Shown: positions 46,610 through 59,509, numbered from the stretch's first letter. The stretch: 64,000 nt of DNA from Hepsetus odoe (GCA_017165825.1 CM029386.1:7365582-7429581), one strand, 5' to 3'. Numbers and translations are program-made. Notes: a model not told the origin generated them from the letters alone.

Positions 46610-47019
46610 TATGTATATGTGTGTGTAAATATGTATATATAATATCTCACAAAAGTGAGCACACTATGTATATATAAATCTCACAAAAGTGAGCACACCC
46701 CTCACATTATTGTCAATATTTTATTATATCCTTTCATGGGACAACACTGAAGATATGACACTTTGATATAATTTAAAGTAATCAGTGTACAGCTTGTATA
46801 ACAGTGTAAATTGGCTGTCCCCTCAAAATAACTCAACACACAGCCATTAATGTCTAAACTACTGGCAACAAAAGTGAGTACACCCCTAAAAGTGAAAAAT
46901 GTCCACATTGTGCCCAGTTAGCCATTTTCCCTCCCCAAAGTCATGTGATTCATTAGTGTTACAAGGTGTGTTAAATATAGTGTTATCACACTCTCTCATA
47001 CTGGTCACTGGAAGTTCAA

Positions 47020-48113
47020 TGGTACCTCATGGAACTCTGAGGATCTGAAAAAAAGATTTGTTACTCTACATAAAGATGGCCTAGGCTAAAACAAGATTGC
47101 CAACACCCTGAAACTGAGCTGCAGCAGGGTGGCCAAGTCCATACAGCAGTTTAACAGGACAGGTTCCACTCAGAACAGGCCTCGTCATGGTCGACCAAAG
47201 AAGATGATTGCACGTGCTCAGTGTATCCAAGGAAGCCTCTTCTAAAGATGATGTACAAGAAAGCCAGCAAACAGTTTGCTGAAGACTATCAGACTAAGGA
47301 CATGGATTACTGGAACCACGTCCTTTGGTCTGATGAGACCAAGATGATCTTATTTGGTTCAGATGGTTTCAAGCGTGTGTCGCGGCAACCAGGTGAGGAG
47401 TACAAAGTGTCATGGTTTGGGGCTGCATGAGTGCTGCCGGCACTGGGCAGCTAAAATTCATTGAGGGAACCATGAATGTCAACATGTACTGTGACATACT
47501 GAAGCTGGAAACTGGGCCATAGGGCAGTATTCCAAAATGATCCATTTTTCTGCCGCTTATCCCAAACGGGGTCGTGGGGGGGGTGCTGGTGTCCAACCCA
47601 GCGCACACAGGGCGAGGACGGGAGACGCACCCTGGACAGGTCGCCAGCCCATCGCAGGGAGGAGCAGGATGAGGACAGCACCTTGCTCAAGGGTACCTCA
47701 GGGCAATCCATTGGGAAGGGGTTCGAACCCCCGATTCTCTGATCACGAGGCCAACGCCCTAACCACTAGGCCACCACTGCCCCCTACAAAATGATAACGA
47801 CCCCAAACACACCTACAAGATGACCACTGCCTTGCTAACGAAACTGAGGGTAAAGGTGCTGGATTGGCCAAGCATGTCTCCAGACCTAAACCCCATTGAA
47901 CATCTGTGTGGCATCCTCAAACTGAAGGTGGAGGAGCACAAGGTCTCTAACATCCACCAGCTCCATGGTGTCATCATGGAGGAGTGGAAGAGGATTCCAG
48001 TGGCAACCTGTGAAGCTCTTGTGAACTGCATGCCCAAGAGAGTTAAGGCAGTGCTGGAAAAAAATGGTGGCCACACAAAATATTGGCACTTTGGGCACAG
48101 TGCAGACATTTAA
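47020..48113 (+). pseudogene. Tc1-like transposase, split by SINE and deletion
   Basis: The N-terminal DNA-binding part (about 47060-47220) has a stop in TAG at about 47085. A deletion around 47217-47222 joins it to the catalytic part. 47221-47430 encodes YWNHVLWSDETKMILFGSDG and a VSWFGAA segment. After the SINE, 47820-48113 encodes LDWPSMSPDLNPIEHLCGIL, with the third catalytic acidic residue. Stops and the insertion make it inactive. Confidence 0.88.
47542..47786 (-). repeat. tRNA-derived SINE with ATGG-type tail
   Basis: 9-bp target duplication CAAAATGAT (47533-47541 and 47787-47795). It splits the transposase just before its second catalytic Asp region. Confidence 0.92.
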
Positions 48114-48237
48114 TTTACACTGTTATAAAAGCTGTACACTGACAATTTTTCATTATATCAAAGTGTCATATCTTCAGTGCTCTATGAAGAAATATAATGA
48201 AATATTTGAGGGGTGTACTCACTTTTGTGAGATACTG

Positions 48238-48240
<3 letters not shown>

Positions 48241-48274
<34 letters not shown>
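48241..48274 (+). repeat. (AC)n microsatellite
   Basis: An AC run next to the right end of the Tc1-like element. Confidence 0.95.
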
Positions 48275-48278
<4 letters not shown>

Positions 48279-48359
48279 TGTCCTAAAAGATGTATGATAT
48301 CCTCTATGCTGTAATGTAATTGTAGGGTACAAGAGACAATTCAGGTGTATGTGGGAGCC

Positions 48360-48925
48360 CTGTTTTATTTTAAGTGCAAGAAGTAATCAAATTCTGATAT
48401 TCACAAACATGCTTTTGAATGTGTATCATGTCAGAAACAAAAGAAAAAGAGTTGTATGCTAGTTGGAAAATGTTACAAAACCATCTATAATGAGACTCCA
48501 CCGATCCACAATCACATGGTCTTCTTATGGTCTCATTTATATACAATCCAGTATCAACTTTTCTTTCAGCCAACAAAGATCACTCCAAGAGCAAATAAAA
48601 TACAGTGCTGGTAGTGTCATAGCTTGGGTCTATTTTGCTGCTTCTGGGCAAGGAGGATTGGCATGAATTCTAAATAACAAAGGAGAATCTGTTTGTGACC
48701 TGAATATAAAAAGAAAGTGGGACGCTAAGCACACAAGATATTTTACCAAAGAATGCTTAAAGAAATAAAAGTCATTATTTTGGAATGTCCATGTGAAAGT
48801 GAACCCAATGAATAAGCATCTGAGGCAAGCAGTTTATGTGAAGAAAGCTACCAACATCCTAGAGTTTAAGTTGTTCTGTGTGGAAGAAGGGGCTAAACTT
48901 TTTCGTGGTCAGCCTCTAGAGCCTT
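48360..48925 (+). pseudogene. Very decayed Tc1/mariner-like transposase remnant
   Basis: Fragments such as SAGSVIAWVYFAASGQGGLA, KHTRYFTKECLK (about 48725-48770) and VKKATNILEFKLFCVEE resemble, in order, the middle and end of Tc1-like transposases. There are many stops. No terminal repeats were identified. Confidence 0.55.
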
Positions 48926-48960
48926 TGTATTCATGAAGCTACTTTATGCTGAAGCATAAG

Positions 48961-50411
48961 CAGCTGGGGTTTCTCTAAAATTGACATCCAGCCATACTAG
49001 CAAATAGAACTGGCCCTAGCACTCTGCTGGGCCAATGAGCATGGCCTTTACACATGGCGTGGCAGTGGTGTTGCGGATCACTGAGTCCACCGAGAGAGCT
49101 CTTGGTGCTAAGCCCAATCTGTTTCTGTCTCTCATCATCAGGCATGCAGCCTGAACACATGAGGCAGAAACTGAGGAAGATTGCATGACATCCCATGGCT
49201 TGGATTGATGGGCGATGACAATGACGCTCTAATGAAACGGTAATGAGACGTTCAAAAAGTGCTGACACATCTCAGCAGCTCCTGGCACATGAACAGGCCC
49301 TATCATGCTGCGCATACAGGCAGATTTGCCATGTCGACATGTCAGCACAATAATCAGTGATGTTTGGGAAATCACAGGGTACTGATTGAGTTTGTGCATT
49401 ATGATTAGCAAGAAAAATGTTGTTTTAGTATCTCAGGCTCTTTTGAAGTGGTTTAATGGAAGTAATTAGGATTTAGAAAACCTAAGTATGCTTTTGAGAA
49501 ATGTTATAACCACTCCTATATCAATTCTGTATGTGTTTTGTACTGTACATATGCTCTGTGGATGTACCTTTTCCTAAGAATAATGGTGCCAAAAACATAT
49601 TGTAAGAATATTAGGTAATTTTATGAGGTGAAATTTTAAGTTATCATTTTTGGAAGGCACAATGCAGATAATTTTGCTTATTTCAGAAATTATGCTGAAG
49701 CAACAATTACCAACCAATAGAAAATGAGCATGGGAACCCAGTGTGCAAGAATGTGTGCTTATTCAGTCAAAACAGAATTTCTGAAATAGGGAGTGAAATT
49801 TGATAAGAGGGCCTAACTCACAATCAGTGTCACTTCAGAAATGTTCAACTGGGTTGAGGTGAGGACATGGGTTAAAGTGCAGCCCACAGGAGTAGCGCCA
49901 CACCAAACTCATTAAACCTTGTCTTCACAGTTTTGCAAGGGTCCATAGTCAGGCTGGAACAGGAAATGGTGAAGGAACATTGAAAAAATAAAACTGTCTT
50001 AAACGTCTTTGTTTACTGTAACTTTAACTACATGACTGAAATCCTGCAAAAAGCACTGGTGGTTCCATTATCTAGGTTGGTACCTACCAAAAATGGGTCA
50101 AGTGATTCCAGCCAGTGAACCAGTGAAAGTGTAATGGATGTGTTTGGCCAGTCCCATAGAACAGCTAATGTTGCACAAACAGCTGATAAAAGCTGAAAAT
50201 ATTAGCTAATATAGGAAGGTGAGGCAGTCAAGATAAATTTATCCTGCATCTAGCATTTAGCATTTTTTACACATGGTGTGTAAATAAAAAACACAACATC
50301 TATAGGATTTAAACAATATGAGACAATAGAAAAGGTCAAACCTAAAAAAAAAAATAATAAAAACCATAGATTTAAAAAAGAAATTAAACAAAATCCAAGC
50401 AATAGATTCAA
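48961..50411. other. Nothing recognised
   Basis: No supported gene. An ORF-like stretch at 48975-49268 has no recognisable motif. Confidence 0.45.
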
Positions 50412-50565
50412 AGAAAACACAACCCAGCCACTAGGGATGCATAAGCCAGTGTATTTCTTTGTGCCAGTCCCAAGCCTGGATAAATGGTGAGGGTTATGTC
50501 AGGAAGGGCAAAACTTTTTTTCCGGTGTAAAACTTTGCCAAATCAATATGTGGATAAGGAAATAT
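50412..50565 (+). repeat. RTE-type LINE 5' fragment
   Basis: Shares CAACCCAGCCACTAGGGATG and the GCCAGTCCCAAGCC..GATAAATGG block with the start of the RTE copy at 35616. It continues into GTCAGGAAGGGCAAAAC and CCAAATCAATATGTGGAT. Confidence 0.8.
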
Positions 50566-50835
50566 ATTCAAATAAAACACAGCATACAAGTATAGAAGGG
50601 AAAACTTGCATTGTGTTGATGCTCCCTGGGCAACTGCATTTTGAAGCTGTTGGATTGTCTTTTTTATGAGCCCAAGTAGAAATAATGTCATGGATGAGTT
50701 TCTACCCATCTGGTTAAGTCTAAATATATTACCTTGTTCATTTTCTTAAGGTAAGAAATCCGTCTTCATTAGTACAACATGGTTGCTTCCTAATTCTTTA
50801 GATTTTAGGGTTCTCAAATACACATACTGGTATGG

Positions 50836-50905
50836 TGTGTTGGTTTGTTGATCAAGGGGTTGCTTTAGGTGCGAGAGGTCCTGGGATCAAATCCAAGATG
50901 AGCCC
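50836..50905 (+). pseudogene. tRNA-Pro-like pseudogene
   Basis: About 70 nt resembling tRNA-Pro: TTGGT near the start, AGG at the anticodon position within TTTAGGTGCGAGAGGTCC, a B box GGGATCAAATCC and the 3' part GATGAGCCC. The 5' acceptor strand and D-arm are degenerate, so it is not expected to be functional. It lies beside a SINE and may be its own retro-copy or another SINE head. Confidence 0.6.
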
Positions 50906-50915
50906 TGCTTTGTGG

Positions 50916-51160
50916 GGCAACAGTGGCCTAGTAGTTGGGGAGTTGGCCCCAGGATTGGAAGGTTGTGGGTTTGAATCAGACCAGTTGATTGCCCCAAGGT
51001 ACCCTGGAGCAATGTACTTTCCTCATCACTGGGGACAGCTTTCAATAGCTGCTCCCTGCTACATGTGTGTATGGGTAAAATGCAGAGGTTGAAATTTGTT
51101 GCGTCACCTTGTTCTGTGTTGTGTTTCACAGTGACAAGAACAGTCACTTTTACATACGCA
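50916..51160 (+). repeat. tRNA-derived SINE with CACTTT-type tail
   Basis: Head GTGGGGCAACAGTGGCCTAG, B box GGGTTTGAATCAG and tail GTGACAAGAACAGTCACTTT. Confidence 0.87.
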
Positions 51161-51972
51161 GCTAATGTGAACATCTCATTGCTATTTCTCCCATCAATTT
51201 AGTAAAGTGCTGAAGGCACTTACAATATGAGTCAATAGGGCTGTAAACTGGCTGAATGGAAATAAGATGTGCATGTGTGCGTATGAGTGAAAAGTGCTGA
51301 AATAGCATTGAGGAAGGTGTGAAAAATAGTTCTCATTGAGAAAAACAGCATAAAAGTAAAGACGTACATATATGTCCTATTTATCTGTAAATTGATTTAA
51401 AAGTTGCCCTTCTTCAGAGGGGTCAGGAGCTTTTTTCCGAGTCTAATTAATTTAATGTGAACTATGTGGGTGTGACAGGATGAAGACATGCTCAGCAAGG
51501 AGCCCTGGTTTTCCTGTTCCTCTCCCTCATTCATCTCCCATGGCTATGGCTTGATTGACAGCCCACAGAGCTCCTGGTGCAAAGTGAGCAGGAATTCTTT
51601 AAGCAGTAGCCTTGACTTTCCATGTAATGGTGTAGCATGGATCTACTGCTTGGAAATGAACTCAAAGGTTTAAAAAGCCTTTTAGATTTTTCTGCTGAAC
51701 TGGGAGTTTCCTCTGAGCTGCCACCTTATTGGCTTTATCTGCTTTTTTTGTAGATTCACCAACTACACCATTTTTTTTATTGTTAGATTTGATAAAATGC
51801 ATAGCAAAAGTAATATATAATTGCCACTAAATATTTCTGGTAATCATTAATCAGTCCTGCACATAAGCTTGGAATAATTTTAGCTCATGTATTAGTAAAG
51901 AACAGCTTCAGTTTTGGGATGTTGGTGGGTTTCCTCAGATGAGCTGCTCGTTTCAGGACCTCCTACTGTTTC
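51161..51972. other. Nothing recognised
   Basis: No feature recognised. Confidence 0.5.
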
Positions 51973-52195
51973 AAGTCAAGTCAAGTCAAGTAGGAATTTA
52001 TTGTCATTTCAGCCATATACACAGTACATAGTGAAACGAAACAATGTTCCTCCAGGACCCTGGTGCTACACACAAGACACAAGACAACAGAAGACACAAC
52101 ATAAAACACAAGACAAGGCAAAAAGTGCAGACAACAGACAACACATCCGTAAGAGGGCCACAATGTTATAGAACAAAGCAGCCCATGTTTTGTCA
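51973..52195 (-). repeat. Dispersed repeat (TTTATTGTCATTTCAGCC type)
   Basis: Very similar to 45143-45400, including TCAAG repeats at the left edge and the ACACAAGACACAAGACAAC region. It is shorter at the right. Confidence 0.85.
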
Positions 52196-52200
52196 ATCAT

Positions 52201-52390
52201 TTACATTTACATTTGCAGCATTTAGCAGACGCTGTTATCCAGAGCGACTTCCATGTCCCCCTGGAGCAACTCAGGGTTAAGGGTCTTGCTCAGGGATCCA
52301 GTTGGGATAGTGCTAGAGGTAGGATTCGAACCTGGGACCTCTTGATTCAGAGGTCCACAGGCAAGTACCCTACCACTAGACCACCCGCCA
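52201..52390 (-). repeat. tRNA-derived SINE, GCATTTAGCAGAC type
   Basis: Tail on the left, B-box inverse GGATTCGAACC and head inverse on the right. It abuts the previous repeat. Confidence 0.87.
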
Positions 52391-52819
52391 ATCCTTTGAC
52401 AACATTAACGAAATGAAAACATTAACTTTATTTTTCTTTAAGATTCCTTGGTAGAATTTGTAGAAGAGAACTTGGTGTTGGTGTGCTGCTACATGATACT
52501 ATTGTTTCAGTATCACTTCACAGACAGATGTCCCTGACTTTTTTCTTTCAAATTTGCCAGTATCATTCAGAATTAATTGTTCTATCATTGATGGCAAGCC
52601 ACCCAAGCCCACATGACGGGCCCAAACCATGATACTACCACCAACATGTTTCTCAGATTATATATATTTTTATGCAAGAATGTAGTGTTCTTCTTTGTCT
52701 AAACTTTGCACTGCTCATTTGGTATTAGTAGCTTTCTAGCTTTTTTTTGTAAACTGTAGATGGGCAGTAATGTTCTTTAGCCTTAAGCCCTGCCATTTTG
52801 TTTTGTGTTCTCTTGATGG

Positions 52820-53108
52820 TGTGATGGCTCTGTGATGGTAGAGGGTGCCCTGCTCTGATTGTGCACACCTGGGCATTGGGTGACAGGTGTGTCTCATTGT
52901 GGGCTGGCATTATTAGCCCAAATGAATCAAGGCAGGGTGCTGGTCATTCTGTTTGCTTATCGTTGTGTTTACTTATGTTATGTTTTACACATGTTATTTT
53001 CAGTATGTCTAGTTTATGAGTTCTGTGCACGTTATTTCCATTATTAAAGTTCGGTATGAAGCTCTTGGCTCTGCATTGATGTCCAGTCCCCGACACTACA
53101 TCGTTACA
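52820..53108 (+). repeat. Family 2 solo LTR
   Basis: 289 bp with TG/CA ends, similar throughout to 60785-61071. Flanks GATGG and GAAGG give a 5-bp duplication with one mismatch. It keeps GCTGGTCATT at the expected RNA start and the CTGCTCTGATT inverted arm. Confidence 0.88.
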
Positions 53109-53113
53109 GAAGG

Positions 53114-56100
53114 TGAATTAATGAACACTAACATTAACCTGTCTAACCTTTTCTTGATTAAAATGCACTCTGGGTTCATTTGTGACCTAACAGACTGTTA
53201 CACTTCCTGGTCTTTGAAGTGATCTTGGTTGGTCAGCTACTCCTGAGGATGATAGGATCTATTTGTATGCAGTATATGTTTTGGTTAGTCATGTGATAAA
53301 CTTTCACAAATGTATTGTGAACATCAGACTTGACAAATCACTGACTCTAATTTCACCATCAAATTAACAGCTAATCTTTCAGCTTCAAATACAAATTTGC
53401 TAACTATAGATATAAAATATTGGATCTTTAGTTACTAACTGCTTATAATATTGTTCTACTGTCTTCTTCTAGTATTTTACAACTTTAGATTCACCACTAT
53501 AAGTACACGTTTTACACATTTACCTGTCAACCAATGAAGAGGAATACTTTTTTTCTATTTGGTTGAAGGACCTACCCTTTGTAATGGGAGCTGTGTTAGT
53601 GTGTGTCTTAATGGTACAGTTAAGTGTTATGGTAAGTTTATGAAGCACAGCAGCATGGCTTGGTACTTAAACTTTTTCTTTGCACTTAATGGCCAGTTTA
53701 CATTTATAATGTTAATGCCACTGTGTGCTCAAATGGGCAGTGAATACAGATACAACATTCTTTCATTAGCTGTTCATTTGCCCAACTAACTCCATGCAGC
53801 TGAGTGGAAAGGGGACCAGTGGCATGTGTGTGGTAAGGCCAATTGGTGCCAGCTGGGGTCCTTTAGGGCGAGACAGTTGCTTGTACATTTACAGGGCAAT
53901 GCAGCCACCATAATGAAATATCTAGGCATGTGGCAAGGTGGCCTCAGCCCAAGAATAACATGCCAGAAATAAAAACAAATGAGCTCAAAGGTAATTGTCA
54001 TGCGTTTGGGCTATATTTCTAATTAATATTGCCTTTCATGTAGTTGCAGCTTGACAGAAATGCAAATCACAGCTTGTGGATGATTGCTTAAGAAGTTCAT
54101 TCATTTTCATAAAAGCTGAGTCTCTGCAAAATGAACTGCATTCCTTCTGTCTAGCAGGGGTGAATAAAAGCACAGAGTAAGTCACTTTGTTTCCCCAGCT
54201 CTTGGAGCAGAGACCTAGTTCCAGGCAGTGGTCCAACATTATCAGCCAATCGCTTAAACAAGAATTAGAGTGGAAAGCGGCACACTAACTAAGGGTTTAT
54301 TCTAGCTAAGGGAGATGGACAGATCAATGCGGGGAAAAATACATCTGGCCCAGCTGTCTTGGCAGCATGGTCTCAGTGGACATCCCTTTCGGTTATTTTT
54401 GGATCCAACTTAAATAATGACATGGTCCAAGAGTTATTTCCCCAGCAAAACTATGCACTCTTAGAAAGCTTGGTGAGTTCATATAGTTCAGTAAGAGCAC
54501 TTCTTGCTGGCAATGCTGTCATCTTCCAGTGCCAAATGCTGTCAAAAAAAATAGAAAGAGAAGATGAGATGATGCATTCTTCATGCCAAACAGGAAAGTT
54601 ACCATCACCTCCTGTGCCCAGGTACACACTGTGACTCAGTGAAGCAGAGGTGAATCACACTGTACGCATATTTGAATGTGAATAGCTAATGTCCACAATG
54701 GCTATATTAGTGCAGTGTTAATTGGGATGACATAATTTCTCCTTTGCTGGCCAGGACCTATGTAGGTATCTTGATGTGTTATGAGATATGAAAAGTAATA
54801 AGTAATGAAAAGTGTGATGCCACTGAATTATTTTCCTCTGCCTCTTTTCAAACATTACAACTATACTGGGAAGCTAGTGTACTTTTCCCCAGAGACACAG
54901 AATGCCAGTCACTGCATATTTTTCAAACTACTGCAAATACAGGTTAATGGAATGTATGGACTGCAAAGTGAATGGTATATTTTGAAATTCAAACAATGTT
55001 CACCTGAAAATAAAGGTGCCACAAAGTATTCTTTATAGCAATGTCATCAAGGAATGTATTGTTACAAAAGATGGCTCTTTTTATCTCATGGGAAAACCAC
55101 TAATGCCTAAGCTAATATCCTAGCCAAGAACCTTTTATGAGCTGTAGTTTTCAGCAGTGCAGTTGAGAACGCTTTCATTAAGCAATTCATTTTGGGGTAA
55201 AAGACTAATTATGCATGCGCTGTGTCTAACCTTACCTGGTGTCCAGCCCCCTAACGTTCCACACCCCATGGTTTCAAAACATTCCCTACTATATATTTAT
55301 GGGCCAAGAATGGAGCCTTTGAAAACAGGACTTGCATACATTTGTCACCAGGATGATGTAGTCAGTTTGGAGCAACCTTGTCTAGCTAGCTGAGGCATTA
55401 CATTTGCACTTTCATTAAGCAATGCAGGTAAACAGCAAACTATGCATATGCTGCATCAGCGCATTCAGATTTTACTCGAGCTCCAACCCCCTCCACAAGC
55501 TGTACCTTCAAAGCATATTGTTCTGTTTACCAGCTGGTATGTGAAAAACAGCTAACAAAAAGACTGTGAGCCAAAATTAATTTGTTCCACTTAATGTAAG
55601 GCGAATGGTGGACGGGGTGGTATAGGAAGGCTTTAGGAGATCTTTGTTGCAGATTTAGCGCTTCGCTTTGGCTTTAATGAAGCATCTGTCTTGGTGCTGC
55701 CAATACTTGTCCCAGCCCACCCAATCCTTGCGTAGCAGTATCAATGACAAGCACACAAGGTGAGCGGTGGCCTCCGGAGGCCAGTAATGAAGAACAGAAA
55801 GAAGAGGAAGCCCAAAGTAATGAGGAAGAGCCAGAGACTTTGGGCGAGAGGAAAATGTCGCTACCTCTATTTTTCTTTCTGCCTTTCGTTCAGTGAGAGA
55901 TATAATGAGTAGAGGGACCATGCAGCACACTGACCATGGAGGACATGCACATTCCAGGCTGGATAACTAGGAGAATTGAGGCATAAGGAATAATAGGCAA
56001 GGGGAGACAAGCAGCACTAACATTTACCCATTTTTGTGTGCTTGCTTGTTGGTGAGTAAGGGAGTCATCCTCTCTGAACTGACCATGTAATCTTTGAATC

Positions 56101-56430
56101 TAGGAATCGACTGCTATGAAAACAGTTACAGATACTGAGTTTAAAATTTTGTTTGTTGGTAACATCATTTAAGGTGATCAGAAATGAGACAGATCCTAAA
56201 ATATATGGAGTTATGCATTGCCATACAGGCTGAATGACTGTTCAACGACTGTTGTTCAGTTGCAGCTGTTAATTGCCAAACATGACTGTAACTGTAATCA
56301 AACAGCAGATATTCATGAAATAAATGGACTGATTAAAAATAAAATCTGTCTAAAACTGTATTGTAGCACAGAGGTTGAAGATTTTCCAAATTCTTATCAG
56401 TCTTATTGAAGTTGATTCATTAGCTATTCA
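53114..56430. other. No gene recognised
   Basis: About 3.3 kb of unannotated sequence. Weak similarity between about 55165-55290 and 55400-55520 suggests an old local duplication. Confidence 0.45.
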
Positions 56431-56436
56431 TTAAGT

Positions 56437-56638
56437 ACATTTACATTTACGGCATTTAGCAGACGCTCTTATCCAGAGCGACTTCCATGTCCTAATTACA
56501 GGGACAGTCCCCCCTGGAGACACTCAGGGTTAAGGGTCTTGCTCAGGAACCCAGTGGTGATAGTGCTAGAGGTGGGATTTGAACCGGGGACCTCTTGAGA
56601 CAAAGCCAAGTACCCTACCACTGGACCACTGCCACCCC
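56437..56638 (-). repeat. tRNA-derived SINE, GCATTTAGCAGAC type
   Basis: Tail ACATTTACGGCATTTAGCAG on the left and head inverse CCTACCACTGGACCACTGCC on the right; a fairly intact copy. Confidence 0.88.
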
Positions 56639-56639
56639 T

Positions 56640-57830
56640 ACAAATTACACCCCTACAAAGTACACATTCGCAAAAGTGTTATACAAATAATAACTGCATT
56701 AAAATGATTCTCCACATTCTACACATGTTAATTGAGGTAGTGTTTGTTTAGTAATGTTCTTATTATAAAAGAAAAAAATTCAGTTTTCCTAGGATTTTGA
56801 ATAATGTAATATGCAATCTTCATGCTAATTGTACACTGAGTACATGAGTACAACTGCTCGTTTCTGTAAACGACATTTGAAAAAAGTGCAATTAAGACAC
56901 TATTTGCATTAGAAATTGACAGTTTTCCTCAAGTGACACCATTCATTTCATAACTATTCGACAGGACAATTATAAACTTGTGTTTATGGCTACAAATTAA
57001 ATGATAGCAAAAAATCCCTGTTGTCTAGGTCAGTCTTTTGGGTTATTCAATCTCAGTTTTGCATGCCAGCCACCACTAGCAAGTAAAACCAGAGCAAAAC
57101 TTCCATCTGATACTCAATCAAAATCAGAAGCCTCATGGCAAGTGCCAGACAGGTCACTCTCTAAGGGTCAGCAGGTGCAAAATGGCCAGGTTCTCAAGAA
57201 TGGTGTCCAGGCAACCTGTTGTGTCAGGGAGAGGGAGAGATGAGAAAAGCATTGTATTTCCATGAGGGCGGTCTTGTAATCCCACCCAACGTGTGTTTGC
57301 AAGAATCTGAGCCAAATCAGCTGTCCAGTGGGAGGCCATCTCCTGAACAGGAAAGTGGCTGGTTACCTTTTCTGGTAAAAATAAATAAATAAATAAATAA
57401 ATGTTAAGTTTTTAAGGTCTAAGTTGATACTTGGTTTACTGATTTATCATTGCCTTATAAAACATAATCATATAAAATATGATTAATTGACTCATAACAT
57501 ATTAGTACTTACATTATTTGACCTTATTTCTGCTAAATGTGCTTTTCAGGGAATAGTTTGTACATATATCCTCATCCATTCACTTAACTATGTTTATAAC
57601 ACAAGCCATGGGGGTAGATGCTAAAGGTGCAGGTGCTGATGCAACTCACCATTAGCATTTTGAGTAAACAAGGTGACTCATCACATGTGCTAAACCAGCT
57701 GCCCCAGTTGTTCTGGTTGTTTCAACCAGAAATAAAACATTGTTATCTAGTGTACAATGGAACAAGTGACTAATTTTAAGGATTTTTGTATATTATTTGC
57801 TGATTTTTAAATGTGTGTGTGTATATATTT
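56640..57830. other. No gene; short (AAAT)n at 57376-57402
   Basis: Nothing else recognised. Confidence 0.5.
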
Positions 57831-57834
57831 TTTT

Positions 57835-58235
57835 TCTCAAAGAATGCTTTCAAAAATGGAAGTATTAATAATTTATTTTCATTAATCAACAAAATGCAGT
57901 GAATGAACAAAAGAGAAATCTAAATCAAATCAATATTTGGTGTGACCACCCTTTGCCTTCAAACAGCATCAATTCTTCTAGGTACACTTGCACAAAGTTT
58001 TTGAAGGAACTCAGCTGGTAGGTTTTTCCAAACATGACTGTGTTTCAACCTACTTGAAAGCTGATGCTGGTTTGAAGGCAAAAGGTAGTAACACCAAACA
58101 TTGATTTAGATTTTTCTTTTGTTCGCTCACTTTGCATTTTGTAAATTGATAAAAATAAACATCATATATATTTCTGAAAGCATTCTTTGTTTACAGCATT
58201 TTTTCACACCTGCCTAAAACTTTTGCACAGTACTG
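57835..58235. mobile_element. Non-autonomous Tc1-like element
   Basis: The right end reads CACACCTGCCTAAAACTTTTG and CACAGTACTGTA, a known Tc1-type terminal repeat of fish. The inner repeat AAAGAATGCTTTCAAAAATGG on the left matches its inverse on the right (GAAAGCATTCTTT). The remaining interior (TTTGGTGTGACCACCCTTTG) is a small piece of transposase, read on the minus strand. Most coding sequence is deleted. Confidence 0.7.
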
Positions 58236-58799
58236 TATGTATATATATATATATATATTTGCAAATTTCAATACATCTTAATTAGTCAGTTTACCTGTAG
58301 TATTTTTATTTTTTTTACTTGTGGTTTTTACAGGCTGAGATGCCTAGAACGCGATTTTCAGTTTTATTTCCTGTGCTTTGAGATGGCGGCCATTTCATTT
58401 ATAGGTAGTCCAGGCTTTATTTTTTTGTTATTCCATGATGGATATATTCCATATAACAGAAAAGAGAAATGTATATTTTTATGTGTATTGTCATTTTTAC
58501 TGTATACACAAAAACCAACATAAAACTATACAATTACAGATAGTACTACAGCTGGGGCCAAACACAAGTTTTGACTTTCACAAAGTTTGTTGCTTCAGTG
58601 TTTTTATATCTTCTCAAATCTTATCAAATGTTTCTGTGATATACTGAAATATAATTATAAGCAATTCATAAATTTCAAAGGCTTTTATTGGCCTTTTAAA
58701 GGCTTTTAAATTCTGACAAAGAGTTTTGCCCTTCCTTATCAAGGCCTTTGCAATATAACCTGGCAAGCCTGTCAATCAACCTCTGGGCCAAATCCTGAC
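58236..58799. other. Nothing recognised
   Basis: Low-complexity and AT-rich. Confidence 0.5.
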
Positions 58800-59110
58800 T
58801 GAAAGTGTCCATTCTTGCATAATCAATGCTTGGAGTTTGTTAGAAATTTTGGGTTTTTGCTTGTCCACTCACCTCTTGAGGATTGACTAAGTTCTCACTG
58901 GGATTAAGGTCTAAGGAGTTTCCTGGCCATGGACCCAACAATTCAATGTTTTGTTCACTGAGCCACTTATGGCACAGTGCTCCATCATGCTGAAAAAAGC
59001 ATTGTTCTTCACCAAACTGTTCTTGGATGGTTGGGAGAAATTGGGAGAAGCAACCCCACACATGAATGGTCTCAGGATTCTTTACAGTTGGCATGACACA
59101 GGAGTGATGG
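58800..59110 (-). pseudogene. Tc1-like transposase fragment
   Basis: The minus-strand ORF 58840-59094 encodes IHVWGCFS, FFQHDGALCHK (second catalytic Asp region), EQNIELLGPWPGNS and LDLNPSENL (third acidic region; usual form DLNPIENLW). It is truncated at both ends and belongs to a different Tc1-like family from the two larger elements. Confidence 0.85.
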
Positions 59111-59509
59111 TAATGTTCACCTTTTTTCTGGATGCTCCAAACAATCAGAACGTGAATTAATCAGAAAAAACACACACAGCAAAATATTCTCCTGAGTAAT
59201 TCAGAAAAACCAGGGGCAAACAGGTATGTCATGGGTCAATCACAAAGAACCACAATACAAAATTAATACAAAAACATTGCTTGGAAACTTGGCAGTAAGC
59301 TCAAGGGACTTACAATTTGCCAGTCCTTAGAGCAGGTTTTTTATAGAGTCCCTAATCAGTTTCAACTGTACTGTGTGCCCAAACTAGAAGTCTAATTGTA
59401 GACAGTGCCCCAGAACAGTGCTGTGTTGGTGACAAGTCATGCGCCACCGGAATCTGCAAGAAGGATCTTACGGGGTAAAAACATTGAAGTGAAAGTGACT
59501 ATTGTTGTC

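Larger units (their letters stand above)
46642..48240 (+). mobile_element. Tc1-like transposon with nested SINE
   Basis: Terminal repeats CTCACAAAAGTGAGCACACC (left) and GGTGTACTCACTTTTGTGAG (right) frame it, next to AT/TA microsatellites at both ends. The left terminal segment is present twice (46647 and 46680). An almost complete transposase gene runs along the plus strand, interrupted by a SINE at 47542-47786. Confidence 0.9.

Noticed and set aside
48975..49268. 97-aa minus-strand ORF
   Set aside because: It has no recognisable domain, repeat or conserved neighbour; probably chance.
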